DNA of 64,000 nt from Petralouisia muris (lineage in GTDB: Bacteria; Bacillota; Clostridia; Lachnospirales; Lachnospiraceae), in contig NZ_SRYA01000015.1 in assembly GCF_004793545.1 (NCBI RefSeq), positions 1-64,000 of the forward strand, written 5' to 3'. The position numbers and the translations under genes are program-made. Positions 8,913-17,562 of this stretch are shown one piece after another (the first letter of the stretch is position 1; every line of letters starts with the position of its first letter). Under the pieces are notes generated by a model. It did no database searches, was not told the origin of the DNA, and worked only from the letters and a program-made list of their open reading frames with translations.

Positions 8913-11297
8913 ATGAACCAGGAGATGACATTACAGCTTTTCAGGGATACAGAAGAACACATGCATTTTCATCCGGACATGGAAGTGATTTACGTTATTG
9001 AAGGGGATGCAGCCGTAACGATCCGGGAATGGGAATACCATCTTGGCAGGAATGATTTCATTCTGGTAAACTCCGGGATTGAGCATTCTCTGTCCTGCCG
9101 GGAACATGCAATCCTTTGTTCTGTTTGGTATTCTCCCAGGCTGGTTGCAGAAATGGCAGACGGTGAAAACCTTTATTTTCACTGTAACAGCGTAAATGAC
9201 AGCGGCCCTGCATATGACAGGATGCGGCAGATTTTCCGCAGCCTTATTCTGGATGAAGTGGACGGGGCCAGGGAAAGCCTGTGCAGCCAGAGAAGCCTCT
9301 TGTACCGTCTGTTGGGAGAGCTGAACAGCCATTTTCTGGTGAAGGAAACAGGAGGTACGGGCAATTATCAGATTTCAGAAGAGGATATGCGCCTGCAATA
9401 TGCACTGCAGTATATCAGCCGGAATTATCAGGGAACCATTGGCCTTTCGGAACTGGCAGAGCAGATGTATATGTCGGTTTCCACGCTGTCCAGGCTGTTT
9501 AAGAAAAAAACAGGAACCTATTTTGCCGATTATGTAAAGCAGATGCGCCTTCGCCATGCCTGTCAGGAACTGGCATTTTCCAGTGATAATATTACAAAGA
9601 TTGCCGTAGAGAGCGGATTTACCAATCTTTCCGGATTCAACCGGGCATTTCGGGAAACTTATGGGGCGTCGCCATCGGAATACCGTAAAAGAGAGCAGAA
9701 GGCCCTGGCTCCTGCAGATAGCGGGCAGCAGGATTTGAAGCAGCGGCTTCAGAAGGAACTGCAGGAGGAATTTATCTCTGAAACGCCTGCCGGAAACCAT
9801 AATCTTACCGTTTATGCGGACACAGAGTCCGGAGAAGATTACCGGAAAGTATGGGAAACAACCATCAATGTTGGGGCGGCGGCTTCCGTGCTGATGGCAA
9901 ATATCCAGTATCATATTACGTTTCTTGCAGAAAATCTTGGTTTCCGGTATGTGCGCATTTGGAATCTGTTTTCCAAACAGATGAAATTGACAGACGGAAT
10001 CCATACAGGCAATTATAGTTTTGATAAACTGGATATTGTGTTTGACTTTCTCAGGAAATATCACCTCTGTCCCTTTCTTGATATGGGAATTAAGCCGGAA
10101 ACTGCGGTCAGAACAGCCGTGGAAGTAGTGTATTTTGAAGATGAGTCTATTTTGTTCCATTCCCAAGAGGCGTGGGAAGCAACGGTGCGGGCGTTTTTGC
10201 ATCACGTCATAAGCCGCTATGGGAAAGAATATGTGGAACAATGGATTTTTGAGTCAGGCTATGATCCGGTTCATGAGAAAAAGTATTATGAATCCGAAGA
10301 TTATGATTACTTTGATACCTATCAGTTCCTTTACCGGGAAGTGAAAAAGCTTCTGCCGGGGGCACAGGTTGGCGGGCCAGAAGCAATCACTAATTATAAG
10401 CCGGAGCGGATCAAAGATTTTTTGGAACGCTGCAGGGAAAGCGGATGCATCCCGGATTTTGTTTCGGTATTGATGTTTCCGTATTTGACGAAGGAGAAAG
10501 AAAATGGAATTTCAAGGCTGCGCATATCAAAGGAGGATTATGAAACAGAAGAGTTGAAGGAAATCCATGAAATAATGGCGCAGGCGGGAATCAGCAGCAG
10601 GGTGTACGTTTCCGAATGGAACGGCACTCTTTCCAGCAGAAATTACCTGAATGACAGCTGTTACCGGGGAAATTATCTGATTAATAAGCTGATAGAGATG
10701 TGGGGGCAGGCAGATATGATTAATGTTTGGATGGCTTCTGACTGGGTAAGCAATTATTTCGATGTCCGGGGCGTGGCAAACGGGGGAAACGGCCTGCTGA
10801 CCAAGGATACCGTCTGCAAGCCCGTATATTATGCCCTGCTGTTTTTAAACCAGCTTGGCGGAAAGCTTCTGGCAAAGGGGAAGAATTACATTGTAGCCAG
10901 TAATGGACAGCAGGAATATTATATTCTCGGCACGAATTTCAGGCAGCCTGGGGAAGGGTATTTCATGAAACAGGAAAATATAGAGAATCCGGGAGAAGTG
11001 GCAAATCTTTTTGGAGACAGCAATCCGCTGGAACTTAAGATTATCCTCCAGGGAGTCCAGCCAGGCAGATATGTGGTGAAAAAACGGACGGTCAGTCCGG
11101 AAGAAGGGAGCCTTCTTGCAGAATGGGGAAAGTTTGGGTATGACAATGACCTGGGCAGTCCGGAGGTAAAATATATCCGCCAGCTCAGCGTTCCCCGTCT
11201 GTATATGAAAAAAACAGAAGTGGCAGAGGGAGAGCTTCAGATAGAAGAAACGCTGTCCGCCCATGAGATTGTATTTCTGCATATTTATCCTGTCTGA
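8913..11297 (+). CDS. AraC-type regulator fused to a GH39-like domain
   Basis: A 794-aa one-component regulator. Residues about 10-140 form an AraC-type cupin sensor (MHFHPDMEVIYVIEG). Residues 160-260 are the double helix-turn-helix (LSELAEQMYMSVSTLSRLFKK, then FTNLSGFNRAFRETYGASPSEYR). Residues about 290-794 form a glycoside hydrolase family 39-like (beta-xylosidase) barrel plus beta domain. The GH39 acid/base region, normally W-x-F-E-V-W-N-E-P, reads WIFESGYDP (444-452), so Asn-Glu is replaced by Tyr-Asp. The presumed nucleophile Glu568 in VSEWN is kept. This suggests glycoside sensing rather than hydrolysis. The RBS is TAGGAGA. It has its own strong terminator and stands before the symporter/C-glycoside-type operon, which it probably controls. 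Confidence 0.85.
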   Translation: MNQEMTLQLFRDTEEHMHFHPDMEVIYVIEGDAAVTIREWEYHLGRNDFILVNSGIEHSLSCREHAILCSVWYSPRLVAEMADGENLYFHCNSVNDSGPAYDRMRQIFRSLILDEVDGARESLCSQRSLLYRLLGELNSHFLVKETGGTGNYQISEEDMRLQYALQYISRNYQGTIGLSELAEQMYMSVSTLSRLFKKKTGTYFADYVKQMRLRHACQELAFSSDNITKIAVESGFTNLSGFNRAFRETYGASPSEYRKREQKALAPADSGQQDLKQRLQKELQEEFISETPAGNHNLTVYADTESGEDYRKVWETTINVGAAASVLMANIQYHITFLAENLGFRYVRIWNLFSKQMKLTDGIHTGNYSFDKLDIVFDFLRKYHLCPFLDMGIKPETAVRTAVEVVYFEDESILFHSQEAWEATVRAFLHHVISRYGKEYVEQWIFESGYDPVHEKKYYESEDYDYFDTYQFLYREVKKLLPGAQVGGPEAITNYKPERIKDFLERCRESGCIPDFVSVLMFPYLTKEKENGISRLRISKEDYETEELKEIHEIMAQAGISSRVYVSEWNGTLSSRNYLNDSCYRGNYLINKLIEMWGQADMINVWMASDWVSNYFDVRGVANGGNGLLTKDTVCKPVYYALLFLNQLGGKLLAKGKNYIVASNGQQEYYILGTNFRQPGEGYFMKQENIENPGEVANLFGDSNPLELKIILQGVQPGRYVVKKRTVSPEEGSLLAEWGKFGYDNDLGSPEVKYIRQLSVPRLYMKKTEVAEGELQIEETLSAHEIVFLHIYPV

Positions 11298-11307
11298 GAC
11301 GGAACGT

Positions 11308-11356
11308 AAAAGGGAAATGCAACAATTGCTATACAATTGTTGCATTTCCCTTTTTG
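11308..11356 (+). terminator. Strong rho-independent terminator
   Basis: AAAGGGAAATGCAACAATTG and CAATTGTTGCATTTCCCTTT form a perfect 20-bp stem with a 5-nt loop, followed by TTG. It separates the regulator gene from the downstream operon. Confidence 0.9.
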
Positions 11357-11517
11357 TTGTCGGAAAGGATGAAAATAATGGCAGAAATCCTGCCGCTTGA
11401 TGGGAAGTAAAAAGATTCAGAAGAACTTATAATAAGACCATGCAAAAGAGATATCTCAGAACTTTGGCGGCCGGCAGTGCCAGAGTTTAATCATTTGAGA
11501 AAAGAAAGGCGAGAAAA

Positions 11518-12900
11518 ATGAATCAAAAGAAAACAGCTTCAAAAGCGGCCGTAATCTGCTACGGATTCGGGGATTTGGCGTCACAGTTTGTCTGGACCTT
11601 TGTAGGTTCTTACCTGACGATTTTCTACACAGACGTGGTAGGGCTTGCGCCCATTGCTGTATCTGCCATTATGATGGCGGCTCGGGTGTGGGATGCAGTC
11701 AACGACCCGATGATGGGGGCTATTGCAGAACGGACCCGTTCCAAGTTTGGAAGGTTCCGCCCCTATATTGCATTCGGATGCCCGTTTCTGGCAATATTCG
11801 GGGTTCTGACTTTTACCAGTCCCTTTCAAGGCGGTTCATCGGCAGGAGTGATCTGGGCGGCAGTTACATACATTGTGGCAGGCATGCTCTATACACTTAC
11901 CAATATTCCTTATGCAGCTTTGGCAGGAGTGATGACGGAGGACGCCAACCAGAGAAACCAGATTAATACTTCCAGAAATATCGGCATGAACCTGGGTATG
12001 GTGATTGTAAATGCCTGTTCTGCAGGTTTGATGCTGAAATTTTCCGGGGCAGGGGCAGAGGTGGCAAATGGAAAGGGCTACATGATGACAGCAATAGTTT
12101 ACGGACTGATCTCGGTTCCACTGTTCCTGATTGTATTCTTTACCGCCAGAGAAAATGTGCAGCCGACAGAAAAAGTAAAGCCATTTTCTTTTAAAGAAAC
12201 GTTCGGCAGTCTGGTAAAGAATAAATACCTGATGATTGTGACGCTGGTGATGGCGATCCAGATGACGGCGTTTATGGGACGGATTGCCGTTACATCCTTT
12301 TATGTGATTTATTGCCTGGGTTCTTTTACCATGATTGCGCTGATTATGACAATTCCTTCCATCGGCGGCATAATCGGTTCCCTGTTTGTGCCAATCGCAG
12401 CGAAAAAAATTGGAAAACGGAATGTGCTGATGGGTTCCATGGTAATTCAGGGGATTGGACTTTTGGTGATTTACCTTGCGCCTTTTGACAATATAACGAT
12501 GGTGCTGGCAGGATGTTGGATTTTTGGACTGTTCAATGTGGGATTTCCCATGACTCTTTCCATGGTGGCGGATTCCGTAGATTATATGGAGCTGAAAACA
12601 GGGCTTCGGACCGATGGCACAGCTTATGCAACTTACGGTCTGGCAACTAAATTTGGTAACGCCGTAGGCGGAGCGGTGGGAGTGCTCCTTCTTGGGGCTT
12701 TCGGTTATGTGGCAAATGCAGAGCAGACGGCCGGAGCGTTAAAGGGCATCAATATTGTGGTTAATCTGATTCCTGCCATCCTGTTTTTCCTGGCAGCGGC
12801 AGCATGTCTGTTATGGAATATCACAGATAAGGATGCGGAGGATATCCGCAGGCAGTTAAAAGAAAAAGCAGCAAGCAGGAATGGTGAGGCCGGAGCATAA
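11518..12900 (+). CDS. GPH-family sugar:cation symporter (MFS_2)
   Basis: A 460-aa integral membrane transporter with 12 predicted helices. The glycoside-pentoside-hexuronide signature is clear: GDLASQFVWTFVGSYLTIFYTD near residue 20, WDAVNDPMMGAIAERTRSKFGRFRPYI near 60-90, and the second-half segment MVADSVDYMELKTGLRTDGTAYA near 350. Such carriers import glycosides with Na+ or H+. It is the first gene of the operon running to 18645, so its substrate is likely the glycoside handled by the next genes. Start ATG 11518 follows GAAAGGCGAG. A 115-bp gap precedes the next gene, with no clear terminator in it. Confidence 0.9.
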   Translation: MNQKKTASKAAVICYGFGDLASQFVWTFVGSYLTIFYTDVVGLAPIAVSAIMMAARVWDAVNDPMMGAIAERTRSKFGRFRPYIAFGCPFLAIFGVLTFTSPFQGGSSAGVIWAAVTYIVAGMLYTLTNIPYAALAGVMTEDANQRNQINTSRNIGMNLGMVIVNACSAGLMLKFSGAGAEVANGKGYMMTAIVYGLISVPLFLIVFFTARENVQPTEKVKPFSFKETFGSLVKNKYLMIVTLVMAIQMTAFMGRIAVTSFYVIYCLGSFTMIALIMTIPSIGGIIGSLFVPIAAKKIGKRNVLMGSMVIQGIGLLVIYLAPFDNITMVLAGCWIFGLFNVGFPMTLSMVADSVDYMELKTGLRTDGTAYATYGLATKFGNAVGGAVGVLLLGAFGYVANAEQTAGALKGINIVVNLIPAILFFLAAAACLLWNITDKDAEDIRRQLKEKAASRNGEAGA

Positions 12901-13015
12901 AAAGCCAGATATAGTTGTTCCAAAGGAAAGATAAAAAGATAAGAGCGGCGGAGAGCCAAAAAGCAATATATACGATAAATTATGAAACAAATGGAAAAAA
13001 CAGGAGGAATTAATC

Positions 13016-14128
13016 ATGAAAAATGGAAAATTACAGGTAGCAGTTGTTGGATGCGGCGGAATCGCAAATCAGAAGCACTTTCCGGCATTGAAGTCCCAGG
13101 CAGATAAATGTGAGATAATTGCATTCTGTGACATTCAGATAGAGCGGGCAAAGAAGGCGGCAGAGGAATACGGTGCAGAGGATGCGAAAGTATATGCTGA
13201 TTACCAGGAACTTCTGAAGAATAAAGAGATTGATGTGGTGCACGTATGCACCCCCAATGTGGCCCATTGCCCCATTACGGTAGCGGCTTTTGAAGCAGGC
13301 AAGCATGTAATGTGCGAAAAGCCCATGGCAGCAACCACAGAGGATGCACAGAAAATGATGGAAGCCTGGAGAAAATCAGGAAAGAAGTTTACCATTGGAT
13401 ACCAGAACCGGTTCCGCACCGATGCACAGGCGCTGAAACGGGCGTGCGAGGAAGGCAAGCTTGGAGAAATTTATTTTGCAAAAGCCCATGCAGTCAGAAG
13501 AAGGGCTGTTCCCACCTGGGGCGTATTCCCGGATAAATCCAAGCAGGGCGGCGGACCTTTGATTGATATTGGAACCCATGCCCTTGACATTACCCTGTGG
13601 TGCATGGATAACTATGAACCACAGACCATTACAGGCTCCGTATTTGAGAAGCTGGGCCATCTTCCGGAGGCTGCAGAAGGAAATATGTTCGGACCCTGGG
13701 ACCCCAAAACCTATGAAGTGGAAGATTCTGCATTTGGCTACATCAAAATGAAAAACGGCGCAACCATTTTCCTGGAGTCTGCATGGGCGTTGAATGTGAA
13801 AGACTCCAGAGAGGCGGCCACCACTCTCTGCGGGACTAAGGCAGGGGCAGAGATGATAGGCGGAATGAGCCAGGAAGGGTATGATCTGGTGTTCAATGAG
13901 ACTACAGGCGGAATTTTGACGGAAGAGCATATTTCCGATACAGGCGCAATTGCGTTTTTTGAAGGAAGCAGCGGGGGATCGCCGGAGGTAAAAGAATGTA
14001 AGCAGTGGTTAGAGGCCATAATCGAGGACAAAGAACCGCTGGTAAAACCGGAACAGGCGTTTGTGGTGACAGAAATCCTGGATACCATTTACAAGTCCGC
14101 AAGGGAAAATAAAGAAATTCGTTTGTAA
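13016..14128 (+). CDS. Gfo/Idh/MocA-family NAD(P)-dependent oxidoreductase (candidate glycoside 3-dehydrogenase)
   Basis: A 370-aa enzyme with an N-terminal Rossmann fold (VAVVGCGGIANQKHFPAL), the catalytic-lysine motif MCEKPMA near residue 102, and the C-terminal domain motif GGGPLIDIGTHALD near 180. The family oxidises or reduces sugar hydroxyls. In gut C-glycoside degraders a protein of this family and size (DgpA-type) oxidises C3 of the sugar so that a two-subunit lyase can cleave the C-C bond. The next two genes look like that lyase, so I infer the same role. RBS AGGAGGAATTAATC, ATG at 13016. Spacing to the next gene is 15 bp. Substrate unproven. Confidence 0.85.
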   Translation: MKNGKLQVAVVGCGGIANQKHFPALKSQADKCEIIAFCDIQIERAKKAAEEYGAEDAKVYADYQELLKNKEIDVVHVCTPNVAHCPITVAAFEAGKHVMCEKPMAATTEDAQKMMEAWRKSGKKFTIGYQNRFRTDAQALKRACEEGKLGEIYFAKAHAVRRRAVPTWGVFPDKSKQGGGPLIDIGTHALDITLWCMDNYEPQTITGSVFEKLGHLPEAAEGNMFGPWDPKTYEVEDSAFGYIKMKNGATIFLESAWALNVKDSREAATTLCGTKAGAEMIGGMSQEGYDLVFNETTGGILTEEHISDTGAIAFFEGSSGGSPEVKECKQWLEAIIEDKEPLVKPEQAFVVTEILDTIYKSARENKEIRL

Positions 14129-14143
14129 CAGGAGGAGATTATT

Positions 14144-15166
14144 ATGTCAAGAATTAAACCGGCTGTAAGCCTTTACAGCCTGCAGGATGAATATTTGAAT
14201 CACAGAATGGATTTGGCGGACCTTATGCGCTATGTGAAGGAAAAGGGAGCTGAAGGGGTGGAAATCCTTCCAGATCAGATGTTAAAAGGCGCTCCTCATA
14301 TTTCCGATGAGACGCTGAATCAGTGGAACAGCCTTTTGGCAGAGACAGGGCTTGCGCCAGTGATTGCCGATGTGTTTTTAAATACAAACCTATATAAAAA
14401 CAGAACGCTGACCCGAAAAGAATGCATTGGGCTTCTGGCAGAGGAAATCAAACAGGCTGCCCGCCTTGGCATCCATTTGATCCGATTGGTGTCCATGGTT
14501 CCATACTGGGTGATTGAGCCGCTTCTTCCTTACTGTGAAGAGTACGACGTAGCAATTGCATTGGAAATTCATGCAGGAATGGCCTTTGACATTCCAGAAA
14601 CAAAAGCGTTTATTGAAGAAATGAAGCGGGTAAATTCCCAATATGTAGGTCTTGTCATTGACACCGGCATTTTCTGCAAGCGTTTCCCCAGGGTGGTGCG
14701 GGAATATGAAACACAGAACGGAACCAGCAAAGAGGTGTTTGACTATATTGACTCCCTTTTTGACAAAGGCTCTGACCTTCACCGGGAAATCCGGGAAAAC
14801 GGATATCAGTATCCAAAAGAATTAGAGGAAGCCATACAGACAGAACACGACAGGATGTTTGTTCCCCTCTGTGACGGTTATGAAAATTATAAATTTGAAG
14901 ATTTGGATGAATATATGCCGTATATTAAGCATTTCCATTTCAAATTGTTTGAAATGACGCCGGAAGGGCCGGAATATTCCATGGATTACAAAGGGCTGCT
15001 CCAGTATCTTCATAAAAAAGGCTATGACGGATATGTGGCAGCAGAATATGAAGGAAACCGCTTTACTTTGCCAGGGGAGAAAATGAAAGAAAAAGAACAG
15101 GTAGCGGCGCAGCTCGCCTATATTAAGGAGTGCCTGAAAGAAATCGAAGGACAGGAGGGAAGATAG
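14144..15166 (+). CDS. Sugar phosphate isomerase/epimerase-like TIM barrel (candidate C-deglycosidase large subunit)
   Basis: A 340-aa xylose-isomerase-like barrel with candidate metal and acid-base residues Glu141 and His143 (ALEIHAG), Asp173 (VIDTG), His263/His265 (KHFHFK) and Glu301 (AAEYEG). Alone it would be annotated only as an isomerase/epimerase. It is followed after one base by a 130-aa DUF6379-type protein, the arrangement of the DgpB-DgpC, DfgA-DfgB and CarB-CarC C-glycoside deglycosidases, where a manganese-binding barrel pairs with a small beta-rich subunit. The inferred reaction is cleavage of the aryl-sugar C-C bond in a 3-oxo-glycoside. RBS AGGAGGAG. Confidence 0.8.
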   Translation: MSRIKPAVSLYSLQDEYLNHRMDLADLMRYVKEKGAEGVEILPDQMLKGAPHISDETLNQWNSLLAETGLAPVIADVFLNTNLYKNRTLTRKECIGLLAEEIKQAARLGIHLIRLVSMVPYWVIEPLLPYCEEYDVAIALEIHAGMAFDIPETKAFIEEMKRVNSQYVGLVIDTGIFCKRFPRVVREYETQNGTSKEVFDYIDSLFDKGSDLHREIRENGYQYPKELEEAIQTEHDRMFVPLCDGYENYKFEDLDEYMPYIKHFHFKLFEMTPEGPEYSMDYKGLLQYLHKKGYDGYVAAEYEGNRFTLPGEKMKEKEQVAAQLAYIKECLKEIEGQEGR

Positions 15167-15167
15167 G

Positions 15168-15560
15168 ATGTTTGACAATAACGTATTCAAAGAAAATACC
15201 TGTAAAAATATGATAGAAAACGGTAAGGTTACAGGATATGGAATGGAAACTAATATCACATATTACAGAGGAATTCCCCTGTCTATGGTGGAATATATCA
15301 GAGTATGCACAGACGGACAAGAAGTTCCCTCAGAACTCATCAGGATTTCTGTGGATCAGACCGACTGGTTTACGCTGAAAGAAGCGGAAACGGTGACAAG
15401 CTATAAGTGGGAATACGGAGAACCGCTGTACATCCGCGTAGATCAGGAAGGCGGGCTTGCAGCAGGAACCCATAAGATAACATTGACAGTAGCCACACGG
15501 ACGGCCTATATTCCGGTGCCATTAGAGGGAATTCGGGAACGGGAAGTGACCATTGCATAG
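15168..15560 (+). CDS. DUF6379-type protein, C-glycoside deglycosidase beta-subunit-like
   Basis: A 130-aa protein predicted almost all beta. Visible elements: YYRGIPLSMVEYIRVCTDG near residue 28-46 and a second half ending ITLTVATRTAYIPVP. Length and pattern fit the small subunit of C-deglycosidase complexes, which covers the barrel's active site. It begins one base after the stop of the large-subunit gene (TAG-G-ATG), which points to coupled translation and a 1:1 complex. The ribosome site AGGAGGG lies in the end of the upstream gene. Family recognition is from memory of these proteins. Confidence 0.75.
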   Translation: MFDNNVFKENTCKNMIENGKVTGYGMETNITYYRGIPLSMVEYIRVCTDGQEVPSELIRISVDQTDWFTLKEAETVTSYKWEYGEPLYIRVDQEGGLAAGTHKITLTVATRTAYIPVPLEGIREREVTIA

Positions 15561-15575
15561 AGGGGGAGGACAAAG

Positions 15576-16535
15576 ATGAAGAAAAAGAACGTATTGGGAA
15601 TTTCCTTCGGCCGGAAAATGGGAAACACAGACGTTATGGTAAAGACATCATTGATGGAATGCGAGAAAGCGGGACATGAAGTGCATTTTATCCATGCCGA
15701 TGATTTGGATATTAAACCCTGTACGGGATGCATCTCCTGTGTAGTAGGCATGACCACAGGAAGAGGGAAAGGCGGCTGTCCTCTGAAGGATGAATTTCAT
15801 ATTTTGGAGGAAGCGCTGATGGAATGCGACGCAGTGATTGTAGGTTCCCCAACTTATGTGTTGGGACCCACCGGAAGGTTTAAGACCGTATGCGACCGCA
15901 TTGGGCCTTCCCATGACATCACCTTTCGAAAAGCCGCTTATGAAGAGGGGCTTGCAGCAGGAAAAACGCAGGAACAGCTTCCGGACGCCAGAAGCTTCAA
16001 GAAACGTGTAGGCGCGCTGCTTTCCGTAGGCGGCGCCATGACGAAGAACTGGCTGTCCTTTATGCTTCCTACCATGTATGAGTTTACCATGTCTATGGGA
16101 ATTGATGTGATTGATATGCATGAATATCACGGCGCAATGGCGTATGAGCATGTGCTTGGCAATGAAAGACAAATGGAACGCATGAAGAAAATGGGGCAGA
16201 ATATTGCCGCTGCCCTGGCCGCAGAAGAAGAGGAAGAACGAATGAAGTGGAGGGGTCAGGAAGACGGGGTATGTCCGGTTTGCCACTGTGACATGCTGAC
16301 CATTTCCAAAGACAGGTCTTCCATTGAATGTCCGGTCTGCGGGATTTACGGAGAACTGGAATGCCGGGATGGTAGGATTCAGGTGCATTTTAGCGAAGCA
16401 GAGCAGCAGCGCTCCAGGCTCCGGTGGGACGGCAAGCTGGAGCATTCCACCGAGATTAAAACAAAGGCTGTGGGGCCGGGGCAGATCCCCAATTTACAGG
16501 AATTAAAGAAGCCATATATAGGATATGCGGAATAA
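15576..16535 (+). CDS. NAD(P)H-dependent FMN reductase-like flavoprotein with extra cysteine motifs
   Basis: A 319-aa flavodoxin-like protein. An N-terminal FMN-reductase fold (LGISFGRKMGNTD; later VGSPTYVLGPTGRFK near residue 92) carries Cys49, Cys52, Cys55 and Cys68 (KPCTGCISC, then GGCPLKD), an arrangement like iron-sulfur flavoproteins but with a longer last spacing. After an acidic helix (about 210-225) comes a zinc-ribbon-like pair, CPVCHCD and ECPVCGIYG, near 235-260. It sits inside the operon and could recycle reduced cofactor or reduce the released aglycone; both are guesses. RBS AGGGGGAGG, ATG 15576. The C-terminal ribbon is uncommon in this family. Confidence 0.75.
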   Translation: MKKKNVLGISFGRKMGNTDVMVKTSLMECEKAGHEVHFIHADDLDIKPCTGCISCVVGMTTGRGKGGCPLKDEFHILEEALMECDAVIVGSPTYVLGPTGRFKTVCDRIGPSHDITFRKAAYEEGLAAGKTQEQLPDARSFKKRVGALLSVGGAMTKNWLSFMLPTMYEFTMSMGIDVIDMHEYHGAMAYEHVLGNERQMERMKKMGQNIAAALAAEEEEERMKWRGQEDGVCPVCHCDMLTISKDRSSIECPVCGIYGELECRDGRIQVHFSEAEQQRSRLRWDGKLEHSTEIKTKAVGPGQIPNLQELKKPYIGYAE

Positions 16536-16570
16536 AAATTGCTGATGCCAGGTGAGAAAGGAAGGATCGT

Positions 16571-17485
16571 ATGAAATTAGGTTTAATTACATCTATTTTA
16601 GATGGAATGACATTGGAAGAAGTGATAGAATTTGCAGCAAAACAAGGTTTGAAATGCCTGGAAGTTGCCTGCTGGCCAGCAGGCGGCGCACAGCGCAGGT
16701 ATGCCGGCGTGAGTCATATCGATGCAGAGAATCTGACGGAAGAGAAAGCTGCCGGCATCAAAAACCTCTGCCAGGAAAAAGGAGTGGAAATTTCCTCCCT
16801 TGCCTATTATCCAAACACGATGGACCCGGATTTGGAGAAACGGAAAGGGTATATCAGCCATCTTTACAAGCTGATAGACGCATCAGCCATGCTGGATGTG
16901 AATATGGTGACGACCTTTGTGGGAAGGGACCCGAAAAAAAGCGTTTCCGAGAACCTGGAATTGGTGAAGGAAGTATGGCCTCCAATTGTAAAGTATGCAG
17001 AAGAAAAAGGGGTAAAGATAGCCATTGAAAACTGCCCTATGCTGTTTACTGAGGACGAATGGCCAGGCGGACAGAATCTGATGACAACGCCGGATAACTG
17101 GAGGAAAGTTTTTGCCATAATTGACAGCCCTAATTTTGGAATCAATTATGACCCCTCCCATTTTGTATGGCAGCAGATTGACTATATCCGGCCCATTTAT
17201 GAATTTAAAGATAAGATTTTCCATGTGCATTATAAAGACATTAAGGTGTATCAGGAGAAGCTTGCCGATGTGGGCGTGATGGCGGTTCCACTGGCCTATA
17301 TGTCTCCTAAGCTTCCTGGGCTTGGGGACGTGGACTGGGGCCGATACGTCTCGGCTTTGACGGATATCGGCTATGATGGATACACCTGCATTGAAGTAGA
17401 GGACAAAGCATTTGAGCAAAGTTTGGAAGATGCCAAAAAAGCTGTAATTTTGAGCGCCAGATACCTCAGAAATTTTGTGATTTAG
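16571..17485 (+). CDS. Sugar phosphate isomerase/epimerase family protein
   Basis: A 304-aa AP-endonuclease-2-like TIM barrel. Conserved positions: CLEVACWP near residue 34, AIENCPM near 155 (Glu), FGINYDPSHFVWQQ near 191 (Asp, His), FHVHYKDIKV near 218 (His), and YTCIEVEDK near 278 (Glu). This is the usual divalent-metal set of ketose epimerases and isomerases. As the second barrel in the operon, without a small partner, it more likely acts on the freed 3-keto sugar or another sugar intermediate than on the glycoside. ATG 16571 follows GAAAGGAAGG. A different-frame ORF starting 16552 is a shadow. Confidence 0.8.
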   Translation: MKLGLITSILDGMTLEEVIEFAAKQGLKCLEVACWPAGGAQRRYAGVSHIDAENLTEEKAAGIKNLCQEKGVEISSLAYYPNTMDPDLEKRKGYISHLYKLIDASAMLDVNMVTTFVGRDPKKSVSENLELVKEVWPPIVKYAEEKGVKIAIENCPMLFTEDEWPGGQNLMTTPDNWRKVFAIIDSPNFGINYDPSHFVWQQIDYIRPIYEFKDKIFHVHYKDIKVYQEKLADVGVMAVPLAYMSPKLPGLGDVDWGRYVSALTDIGYDGYTCIEVEDKAFEQSLEDAKKAVILSARYLRNFVI

Positions 17486-17562
17486 GAGATTTAGGAACTG
17501 GCGGGAAGGCTGAAAACCATGCAGAATGAATAGTTTAAGTCAGAAAAAAGGAGGGTTTCAGA

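Noticed and set aside
9375-10241. 288-aa minus-strand ORF opposite the AraC-GH39 gene
   Set aside because: No recognisable domain and opposite to a clear coding frame.
16552-17028. 158-aa plus-strand ORF overlapping the second TIM barrel
   Set aside because: Arg/Cys-rich shadow in another frame; the barrel frame from 16571 carries the conserved motifs.
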